DNA of 64,000 bases, from positions 1 through 64,000 of the forward strand of contig FSSI02000021.1 of the NCBI GenBank assembly GCA_900149785.2. Direction: 5' to 3'. Below are positions 57,467 to 64,000 of the stretch, one piece after another (position 1 is the first letter of the stretch; each line of letters begins with the position of its first letter). The position numbers and the translations under genes were made by a program. The stretch is from Sodalinema lacuna_A. Its GTDB lineage: Bacteria; Cyanobacteriota; Cyanobacteriia; Cyanobacteriales; Geitlerinemataceae. The notes below the pieces were generated by a model. That model was given only the letters and a program-made list of their open reading frames with translations, was not told the origin of the DNA and made no database searches.

Positions 57467-58963
57467 CTAAGCGTCCAATCGGCCAACCTCCGCTGAACTC
57501 ACCCGAGCATAGGGACTAAGGGCCGTAAAAAACTGTTTGCCATAACTGCGATAGATGGCTCGTACATCGAGCAAGATAACAGTTCCTTGCACCTCTCGAA
57601 TGGGGGCGATCGCCCGTTGTAACTCCCTGAGAGCGGTTGGCAGTAGATAGAGGCGAAACCAATCTTGTCGTTGTTGTTTGTAATGGGCCACCTCAGCGGC
57701 CACATAGGGATCTTCGAGGGAAGGAAAGGGTAGGGTGGCGATGGCCAGCAGTTTACTGGTTGGTAACTCCCCTTGGTGGTCTCGCCAGAAAGACCAGCCG
57801 CTAATGAGAATGCCATTCTCCGCTAAGTCAGTCTGTTCAACGCGCACCCGAGAGCCAAAATCCGCCGCCAGTTGAGCCGCCACGATCGCCCGCAGGGGAA
57901 CATCGCCAATAATGATAGTAATGAGTCCCGCTGCGGTGTCAGCGGAACTGCCAATGCGAATCAGTTCATGGAGTTCCCGTAATAACGCCGCCTTGTATTC
58001 CGGGGTATTGGGTAATGGCAGCCGTTCAGGGGCATAGAGATGGAGATGATGGCGATCGGGATTGAATTTAACACAGGTCATATCTCCTAAGCCCAAGCGT
58101 TCGCGAAAGGCCAGAGCATCGCGGTCTAAATCTAAGGCCCCACCTACCCAAACCATAGGTTGACGCTGCCAAAGTGGAGCGAGACGTTTACCCAAATCGA
58201 CGGGAGAATGATACAGCCAGAGTTGTCCTTGATGACGATTGAGTTTGGCCCAAATCGCTCCAGGGTGCGATCGCCACGATTCCCAAAACTCTCGCCAGGC
58301 TGGGGGCATTTCGGCATCAGGGTGAAGCTGGCTTAAGATCGCCTGTTCGTCTTGATCAATCAGGTGAGCCTGATAGGGGTTATCCGGGCGCGCTAAACTC
58401 CCTCGCACCAAAGCTAATTGCACATCACGAATGGTTGCACCCTGTTCTGTTGATGCGGTAATCCAATCGAACCAATCCTGGGGGGAGATGGCCACGGTTA
58501 AACTGTTTTGCGTCCAACGTTCCCAGTCATCAGCCCCATCAATGAGCGTGGGAACCCCATCGCGAAAGTTGCTACCTCCACCGAGGCGATCGCGTAACCA
58601 GGCGTCAGGGGAGGTGAGCAACAGTCCTTCAAAGTCGGGATCAAGGCGATCGCCCTCGGCGATGGGTTTCTCGGAACCTAACCAGGCTTGTAATTCAGGG
58701 ATATCCCGTTCTTGCAACTGTCGCCGCACCTGAGGCGCCGCGACTAACACCACTGCTGTCGGCGACATTAACATTGGCATCAGATAACTGAGGGCATAGC
58801 GTTGTGAGGAGGTGGGAAACACCCCCGTTTGAATCAACGCATCGCGGCCCAACCGCAAGGCCCGCGCCACCAGGCGGGCCATCGTCAAATGATGGGGCCA
58901 GCGATCGCCCCCCGAAGCCCGCAAAAAATCTCGTAACGCACCGTGAACTTTTGCTTCAATCAC
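57467..58963 (-). CDS. DinG-like helicase-related protein
   Basis: A 498-aa protein that resembles a cyanobacterial group annotated as DinG-like helicases. The N-terminus (LTMARLVARALRLGRDALIQTG) has the layout of a helicase Q-motif and Walker A, but the usual GxGKT is replaced by FPTSSQRYALSY, so ATP hydrolysis is doubtful. The C-terminal third, with ENGILISGWSFW and IATLPFPSLEDPYV, fits the DinG/XPD C-terminal helicase domain, including the LPFxxPxDP-type motif. It may be a degenerate partner protein. Monocistronic on the minus strand, with a 240-base gap before tRNA-Asp. Confidence 0.65.
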   Translation of the reverse strand: MIEAKVHGALRDFLRASGGDRWPHHLTMARLVARALRLGRDALIQTGVFPTSSQRYALSYLMPMLMSPTAVVLVAAPQVRRQLQERDIPELQAWLGSEKPIAEGDRLDPDFEGLLLTSPDAWLRDRLGGGSNFRDGVPTLIDGADDWERWTQNSLTVAISPQDWFDWITASTEQGATIRDVQLALVRGSLARPDNPYQAHLIDQDEQAILSQLHPDAEMPPAWREFWESWRSHPGAIWAKLNRHQGQLWLYHSPVDLGKRLAPLWQRQPMVWVGGALDLDRDALAFRERLGLGDMTCVKFNPDRHHLHLYAPERLPLPNTPEYKAALLRELHELIRIGSSADTAAGLITIIIGDVPLRAIVAAQLAADFGSRVRVEQTDLAENGILISGWSFWRDHQGELPTSKLLAIATLPFPSLEDPYVAAEVAHYKQQRQDWFRLYLLPTALRELQRAIAPIREVQGTVILLDVRAIYRSYGKQFFTALSPYARVSSAEVGRLDA

Positions 58964-59149
58964 GCTGTAGCTCGTACCTTGATTTGGAGCATTTGACAGA
59001 AAATCCTAAACAACCCAAACTATTCTAATGTGGACGTTAGTCAGCCGGAAGGCCCCTGTCCCTAGTCTTGGCAAGAGTCTTGGCAAGGGTCTTGGCAAGG
59101 AGTTCAGCCCGCCGTTAGCCGCCTCCCTCAAAAAAATTTCCAAAAGGGG

Positions 59150-59178
59150 TTGACAAGTTCTAAAAATTAGGGCATGAT
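59150..59178 (+). promoter_or_regulatory. tRNA-Asp promoter
   Basis: TTGACA at 59150-59155 and CATGAT at 59173-59178 are separated by 17 bases; transcription would start near 59185, about 14 bases before the tRNA. Confidence 0.75.
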
Positions 59179-59198
59179 AGTTATCACGCTCGAAACAA

Positions 59199-59272
59199 GG
59201 GACTGTAGTTCAATTGGTTAGAGCACCGCCCTGTCACGGCGGAAGTTGCGGGTTCGAGTCCCGTCAGTCCCG
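59199..59272 (+). tRNA. tRNA-Asp (GTC)
   Basis: A 74-nt cloverleaf: acceptor GGGACTG/CAGTCCC with discriminator G, anticodon loop CTGTCAC (anticodon GTC), T loop TTCGAGT. CCA is not encoded. It has its own promoter and a strong terminator and is the only tRNA of the window outside the rRNA operon. Confidence 0.97.
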
Positions 59273-59278
59273 TTAAAC

Positions 59279-59320
59279 ACAAAAGGGGTAAGGCACAAAC
59301 CTTGCCCCTTTTGTCATTTT
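59279..59320 (+). terminator. tRNA-Asp terminator
   Basis: acaaaaggggtaagg (59279-59293) and ccttgccccttttgt (59300-59314) form a 15-bp stem with a single G-T wobble around a 6-base loop; catttt follows. A textbook rho-independent terminator 6 bases after the tRNA end. Confidence 0.9.
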
Positions 59321-59381
59321 AAAGGATAGATTCTCCCCGATTGCCTAGGGCGACCACAAGGGCGCGCCCCTACGTCTTTTC

Positions 59382-59416
59382 TGTTCCCTGTTCCCTGTTC
59401 CCTGTTCCCTGTTCCC
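59382..59416. repeat. Heptamer repeat TGTTCCC x5
   Basis: Five exact units end only 7 bases before the gltX start codon, so the array occupies the ribosome-binding region. The same heptamer occurs at 13889-13930, 27469-27496 and 37589-37700. Confidence 0.95.
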
Positions 59417-59423
59417 TTAACCT

Positions 59424-60863
59424 ATGTCTATTCGAGTTCGCTTAGCGCCCAGTCCCACCGGAAACCTCCATATTGGAACCGCTCGCACAGCGGTGTTTAA
59501 CTGGCTGTTTGCCAAACATCACGGCGGTCAATTCATTCTCCGCATTGAGGACACGGATACCGAGCGCTCCAAACCCGAATTTACCGAGAACATTCTCAGT
59601 GGCTTGCGCTGGTTAGGACTCGACTGGGATGAAGGGCCGTTTTACCAATCTCAACGATTGGACTTGTATCGTCAGGCAGTGCAAACCCTCTTAGACAAGG
59701 GATTAGCCTATCGGTGCTACTGCACTCCCGAGGAACTCAACGCCATGCGGGAGGAGCAGAAAGCCAAGAAACAAGCGCCTCGCTACGACAATCGCCATCG
59801 TGATCTAACTCCCGAACAACAACAGGCCTACGAAGCCGAAGGACGTACCGCCGTCATTCGCTTCAAAATCGACGACGATCGCCCCATTGTCTGGGATGAC
59901 CTGGTGCGGGGAACTCTAACCTGGTCCGGACGAGATCTTGGCGGGGATATGGCGATCGCCCGGGCCGCTAAACCCGGAGAGATTGGCCAGCCTCTCTATA
60001 ATTTGGCCGTGGTGGTCGATGATGTGGACATGAAAATTAGTCATGTCATCCGAGGTGAAGACCATATCGCCAACACGGCCAAGCAGATTCTACTCTATGA
60101 AGCCTTGGAACAGCCGGTTCCCAAGTTCGCCCATACACCACTAATTCTCAACCCCAATGGTCAAAAACTCTCGAAACGAGATGGGGCCACGGCGGTCAAT
60201 GATTTTCAGCAGTTAGGCTACACCGCTGAAGCCTTAGCCAATTACATGGCCTTGTTAGGATGGTCGCCGCCGGATGCTCAAGAACGCTTTACGTTAAACG
60301 AAGCTGCCGAGCAGTTTGATTTTGCGCGAGTTAATAAGGCCGGCGCGCGCTTTGACTGGGATAAGCTGAATTGGCTCAACAGCCAGGTGTTACATGAGTT
60401 ATCCCCCGAAACCCTGTTAGAGCAACTGATTCCCTATTGGCAAGAGGCGGGGTATGAGTTTGATGTGGAGAGCGATCGCCCCTGGCTGTTACAGGTGGCC
60501 CAGGTCGTAGGAGCCAGTCTAACGGTTCTCCCTGATGCTGTGGAGATGAGCCGTCCCCTCTTTGTCGAGTCTGTTGAGTATGACGAGAAGGCCCAACAGC
60601 AGCTTGCGATGGAGCAGGTTCCCGAAACCCTCGCTGCTGTTCGTGAGAAGTTGGCGGAGTCTGAGGCGTTGACGGAAGCAACAGCTAAGGACATCATCAA
60701 GCAGGTCACGAAGGAGCTGAAGGTGAAGAAGGGCCTGGTGATGAAGTCTCTACGAGCGGCGCTAACGGGCACGGTACAAGGACCGGATTTGATCCAATCC
60801 TGGCTAATTCTGAATACCCGAGGCTTAGATCGCCAACGGCTCGATCAGGCCATTCAACGCTAG
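59424..60863 (+). CDS. gltX: Glutamyl-tRNA synthetase
   Basis: Charges tRNA-Glu, which also feeds 5-aminolevulinate and thus chlorophyll synthesis. The 479 residues match the family. Class I signatures are RLAPSPTGNLHIGTART (HIGT) near the N-terminus and KLSKRDGA (KMSKS-equivalent) near residue 251. The C-terminal anticodon-binding helical domain is complete. No Shine-Dalgarno is visible: the region just before the ATG is the TGTTCCC repeat. It converges with the GAF kinase gene, 45 bases away. Confidence 0.96.
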   Translation: MSIRVRLAPSPTGNLHIGTARTAVFNWLFAKHHGGQFILRIEDTDTERSKPEFTENILSGLRWLGLDWDEGPFYQSQRLDLYRQAVQTLLDKGLAYRCYCTPEELNAMREEQKAKKQAPRYDNRHRDLTPEQQQAYEAEGRTAVIRFKIDDDRPIVWDDLVRGTLTWSGRDLGGDMAIARAAKPGEIGQPLYNLAVVVDDVDMKISHVIRGEDHIANTAKQILLYEALEQPVPKFAHTPLILNPNGQKLSKRDGATAVNDFQQLGYTAEALANYMALLGWSPPDAQERFTLNEAAEQFDFARVNKAGARFDWDKLNWLNSQVLHELSPETLLEQLIPYWQEAGYEFDVESDRPWLLQVAQVVGASLTVLPDAVEMSRPLFVESVEYDEKAQQQLAMEQVPETLAAVREKLAESEALTEATAKDIIKQVTKELKVKKGLVMKSLRAALTGTVQGPDLIQSWLILNTRGLDRQRLDQAIQR

Positions 60864-60908
60864 AGATGCAACGCTAGATCATGAGCAGACCCCCCCAAGC
60901 CATCGAGG

Positions 60909-62405
60909 TTATCCAGCGTGGTCAACGGGGGAAACCGGTAGTTCGATGATAAATTCTGTTCCTTGATTGGGGGTGGAGTCAAAGGTTAGGCTCCCCCCAT
61001 GATTTTCAGCAATAATTTGCCGACTTAGGGATAAGCCTAAGCCGGTTCCTCGTTCTCCTTCTTTGGTGGTGAAAAAGGTTTCGAACAAGCGCGATTGAAC
61101 ATCGAGAGGAATCCCCGCACCATTGTCAGCGATACAAATCGCAATGCGATCGCCGGCGTCATCTTGCAAATATTGGGTCCGAATGGCAATTAAATTGGGA
61201 TTTTCCTCAATTCGACTATAACTTAAGCCTTGATTCCTCTCTTCGACCGCATCAATGGCGTTGCTGAGGAGATTCATAAACACCTGATTGAGTTGTCCGG
61301 GCCGGGCGGGAATTTTGGGAAGCTCACTATACTCCTTAATGACCTGAATTTCGGGGCGTTCAGAATTGGCTTTGAGGCGATGTCGCAGGACAACGAGAGT
61401 GCTTTCGAGACCTTCATGAACGTCACAGAGGGTTTGTTCGGCATCAAGCCGTGAGAATTGACGTAGGGAGGAGACAATTTCTTGGATGCGATCGACACTG
61501 ACTTTCATCGAATCGACAATCAGTGGAAAATCTTCTTTGAGGTAATCAATATCAATATCTTCAGCATGTTCACTGAGTTCAGGGGGAGTCTGACTATAAT
61601 GCTGTTGATATAACCTCAAATGTTCGAGAAGATCGGCAGCGTAGTCAGCCGTATGAACCAGATTTCCGGTGATACAACCGAGGGGATTATTGATTTCATG
61701 AGCCACCCCAGCGACTAACTGCCCCAAACTGGATATTTTCTCAATTTGAACTAATTTTGACTGAGTGTATTGTAATTCAGCTAAAGCAGATTCAAGTTGT
61801 TTTATTTTCTCTCCTTCCCGCCGTTCTGCTTGTTCTCGCTTCAGTTCTGCCACGGTTCGTGTTCCTAAGACACTCAGAACAATTTCAGCTTGATTCCGTT
61901 TGTTCTTTGAGAGAGGACGGTCATCTAAAATACAGATATGACCAATCGGTTGACGGGTTTCAGGGTCAAGTAATGCCACCCCTAAATAGGATTGCGCCTG
62001 AAGTTTCACTAGGTTAGTATCATCGGGAAAGTGTTCTTGTACCCCCTGAGGAAACCAACATAAGGTCACATCTTCATCAACTTGACTCGCCTGTTCGAGA
62101 AGTTGGCCGCAAGGAGTACAGGTCAGGTCATACTCAAAATTATCGACGATTCCTTGACCGTTCCAGAAACAGAGCGATCGCACCCGCTGGGGTCGATCGC
62201 CGTCCCATTGGCAAATCTCACCGATAATGGCATATTTGACATCCAGAGCGGCTGTGAGCTGTTTGGCTAGGACTGGGTAGTAATCCCGTCCCGTCACGGC
62301 GGCGGTGCTAGTAATGAGCTTAACAAGAACCTCCCAGGAGATATCTTGGATTAATGTTTCCGAAACCGGATCTGGGGAGGATTGTGGATCAATTGAATCG
62401 GACAT
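60909..62405 (-). CDS. GAF-domain sensor histidine kinase
   Basis: A soluble sensor kinase of 498 residues (ATG at 62405; the frame is open 23 codons further upstream). Residues ~45-205 form a GAF-like domain (VKYAIIGEICQWDGDRPQ, IGHICILDDRPL), then a coiled coil (KIKQLESALAELQYTQSKL), the HisKA box LVAGVAHEINNPLGCITGN, and a complete ATPase domain (NQVFMNLLSNAIDAVEE, ADNGAGIPLDV, GTGLGLSLSRQI). The absence of a bilin-binding Cys signature is not certain; the GAF may bind a small molecule. No response regulator is adjacent. Confidence 0.92.
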   Translation of the reverse strand: MSDSIDPQSSPDPVSETLIQDISWEVLVKLITSTAAVTGRDYYPVLAKQLTAALDVKYAIIGEICQWDGDRPQRVRSLCFWNGQGIVDNFEYDLTCTPCGQLLEQASQVDEDVTLCWFPQGVQEHFPDDTNLVKLQAQSYLGVALLDPETRQPIGHICILDDRPLSKNKRNQAEIVLSVLGTRTVAELKREQAERREGEKIKQLESALAELQYTQSKLVQIEKISSLGQLVAGVAHEINNPLGCITGNLVHTADYAADLLEHLRLYQQHYSQTPPELSEHAEDIDIDYLKEDFPLIVDSMKVSVDRIQEIVSSLRQFSRLDAEQTLCDVHEGLESTLVVLRHRLKANSERPEIQVIKEYSELPKIPARPGQLNQVFMNLLSNAIDAVEERNQGLSYSRIEENPNLIAIRTQYLQDDAGDRIAICIADNGAGIPLDVQSRLFETFFTTKEGERGTGLGLSLSRQIIAENHGGSLTFDSTPNQGTEFIIELPVSPVDHAG

Positions 62406-62716
62406 AGTTTGGAAATACTCGATATCGGGGATCGAGTCAGTGGAATCGGAGCAGAAAATGCGGTGGTTTACCATGTCCCTAAGAGCGGGTGTAACGGGGC
62501 AGACCGATATAGTAATGCCAGGGTGTATTGTCTATGGTATGGTTAAAGTCAGGAGCTGGATATGATCAAAATCACACCTTCGACTCAAAAAGTCTGATTC
62601 AGCGTTGCAGGGAGTCGCGGATCACCCCCGAATCCAGGCTGAGGAATTGCTCCCCGCTCATGTTCAAGAAACAATCAGGGATTGTGATTGATAGACGATC
62701 AATGATGAGTGGCGAA
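62406..62716. other. Intergenic region upstream of the GAF kinase
   Basis: About 310 bases between the kinase start and the stop of the nuclease-like gene, both on the minus strand. Short frames are present, none with a ribosome site. The kinase promoter is expected here but I cannot place it. Confidence 0.5.
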
Positions 62717-64000
62717 TTAGTTTATCGCTAAATCTTGTCCAGTTGCACTGAGGTAGTAAGGCTTGAGAAACCTATCTAGCCAAGTTTTCAGTTCATAGGT
62801 TGCGCGACAATCATCCTCGTTATACTCAAGGATCGACTCTAAACAGTTGGGATCTCGATGTTCGAGCCATTCATTGTACCAACAAATACATTGTGCGCCA
62901 TTAGCTTGAGGGTTGCGCCAGTGGAACCCGAGCCAGCGAGCGATGGGCTTGAGGGCGTAACTTTCAACAGGGAGAATGGTCGAGTGAGTGACCCACCAAT
63001 GAATATCGACGCAACGATCAACTAGGGCTTGATAGCGATATTTTGGGGTTTTGTAGAGCCGAGCCAGACGTTGAATTGTTTTAACTTCGTAATCACAAAA
63101 ATGAAAAATTAACGCCTCAGGATAAGATTCCATCAGTCCTAAAAATTGCTGCCAAACGGCCTCCTCTTCGTCGGGGTTCTTGGCCATAAATCCATAATAG
63201 GTTTGGCGTTGATGCCGATGATCAATGACTAAAGCCCCTAGTAGGAAATCTAAATCTAAATCTGGTTCGGCTTCAATATCAAAATGAATTTCGATCGCCG
63301 TCTGGGGAACCCCTAACCAATCATTCCCTGGAGATCGCAGTAGATGAGCCATCGCACCATCTCGCAACAGAGGCTGTTGGTCATAGGAGGCGATGGCCTG
63401 TTGACCCAGTTGATTTCCCGCCTCAGCCCCGAAAGCCATCTTTAACTGCGATCGCGGAGCGTGAGCCAGAGCCGCCAACGTCGTGATCCCCATCCCTTGC
63501 AACTGCTCATAACGGCTTGGGGTGACTCCGGGAATCAAAGACAAATGACGCTGAGACTCAGCCACCTGATGACAGGCACTATACCAGTGACAGAGATTAC
63601 ATTTTTGCCGCGATAAAAATAACTCCGGTATCTGCGATCGCCGCAAGCTGACAATACACGCATACAGAAGCTGCTGCATTTCCGGAACTCGTTTCAGGAA
63701 ATCCACCGCGTGAGGCTTACGACCCCGTAACACCAGTTCCGTCGTAGGGGGCCAAGCCTCTTGTAGCAGCGATAGGACTAACCCATGAAACGCCCCAACA
63801 ATCTGATAGTCCAGTTTGGGGCGTTTTCCGAAGCGAATATCATGGGGAACATAAATCCAATCACCAAATCGAGAGACTCCTGGGTGGCGAACCAACAAAT
63901 CCGGTTTCGAGAGCAGCTGAACTCCCGGAAGCCAAGGAGCCGAGAGAACACCGCGATAAATCGACTCAACCCCCTGTTCCATCAACTCCAACGTCGCCTG
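62717..64000 (-). CDS. TM0106-type RecB-like nuclease (5' end beyond the window)
   Basis: A protein of at least 427 residues, cut by the window edge: the frame stays open to base 64000 (QATLELMEQGVESIYRGVL), and family members are usually ~50 residues longer at the N-terminus. It has a PD-(D/E)XK-type nuclease region (LLSKPDLLVRH, LDYQIVGAFHG), a cysteine cluster that may hold an Fe-S site or zinc (CNLCHWYSAC), a helix-hairpin-helix-like stretch (IPGVTPSRYEQLQGMGI) and a C-terminal RNase H-like domain (IEIHFDIEAEPDLD, FHFCDYEVKTIQRL, LEYNEDDCRATYELK). Such proteins are known from many cyanobacteria; a DNA-repair role is assumed, not shown. Confidence 0.85.
   Translation of the reverse strand, partial: QATLELMEQGVESIYRGVLSAPWLPGVQLLSKPDLLVRHPGVSRFGDWIYVPHDIRFGKRPKLDYQIVGAFHGLVLSLLQEAWPPTTELVLRGRKPHAVDFLKRVPEMQQLLYACIVSLRRSQIPELFLSRQKCNLCHWYSACHQVAESQRHLSLIPGVTPSRYEQLQGMGITTLAALAHAPRSQLKMAFGAEAGNQLGQQAIASYDQQPLLRDGAMAHLLRSPGNDWLGVPQTAIEIHFDIEAEPDLDLDFLLGALVIDHRHQRQTYYGFMAKNPDEEEAVWQQFLGLMESYPEALIFHFCDYEVKTIQRLARLYKTPKYRYQALVDRCVDIHWWVTHSTILPVESYALKPIARWLGFHWRNPQANGAQCICWYNEWLEHRDPNCLESILEYNEDDCRATYELKTWLDRFLKPYYLSATGQDLAIN

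Overview
The window is chromosomal DNA of a cyanobacterium. Three things point there: HIP1 palindromes (GCGATCGC and one-off variants) occur throughout, inside and outside genes; a chlorophyll gene (chlM) and several cyanobacteria-type families (DUF3285, VKOR-thioredoxin fusion, carotenoid oxygenase) are present; and tandem heptamer repeats of the kind common in filamentous cyanobacteria lie between genes. I would guess an Oscillatoriales-type filamentous strain, but the sequence does not fix genus or species.

Layout. 1-5330: a complete minus-strand rRNA operon (16S, tRNA-Ile, tRNA-Ala, 23S, 5S) with a visible promoter and RNase III-type processing stem. 5.7-11.2 kb: carB, a B12-binding radical SAM gene and gcvH. 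11.2-17.4 kb: a copper-handling cluster on the plus strand: a palindromic operator candidate, copA, two small membrane proteins, a VKOR-thioredoxin fusion and a Met-rich multicopper oxidase. 17.3-24.2 kb: housekeeping genes (mazG, carotenoid oxygenase, DUF3285, ybeY, dgkA, trpG/pabA, a secreted MBL-fold protein, pepP). 24.2-30.2 kb: a large two-domain glycosyltransferase facing three tandem paralogues of an unnamed family with an EKCVWGYGW motif and a ParB/sulfiredoxin-like GxHRxxAL motif; the middle paralogue is flanked almost to the base by two copies of a ~100-bp element with imperfect terminal inverted repeats. 30.4-33.4 kb: a 1009-aa RTX-type protein. 33.7-38.8 kb: sppA, fni, chlM, a large heptamer repeat array and a MscS-type channel. 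38.9-48.7 kb: a small protein behind a palindromic promoter, UDP-glucose dehydrogenase and UDP-xylose synthase, a RibD-C reductase, a hybrid sensor kinase and a methyltransferase-glycosyltransferase fusion. 48.8-50.9 kb: ECF-type cobalt/nickel uptake genes (cbiQ, cbiM, a CbiL/NikL-like gene) without the ATPase. 51.0-53.4 kb: a second RTX protein with an extremely Asp-rich N-terminus. 53.9-64.0 kb: a lipoprotein, small membrane proteins, gluconokinase, a GT2 enzyme, a DinG-like protein, tRNA-Asp, gltX, a GAF histidine kinase and a RecB-like nuclease cut by the window edge.

How they fit together. The copper cluster reads as one detoxification unit: export by CopA, periplasmic oxidation by the multicopper oxidase, and disulfide formation by VKOR in the same compartment. 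The glycosyltransferases, UDP-sugar enzymes and the two calcium-binding repeat proteins suggest investment in a decorated cell surface. The best candidates for something undescribed are the three-paralogue EKCVWGYGW cluster with its repeat-flanked middle copy, the Asp-rich RTX protein, and heptamer arrays that start exactly at gene ends.
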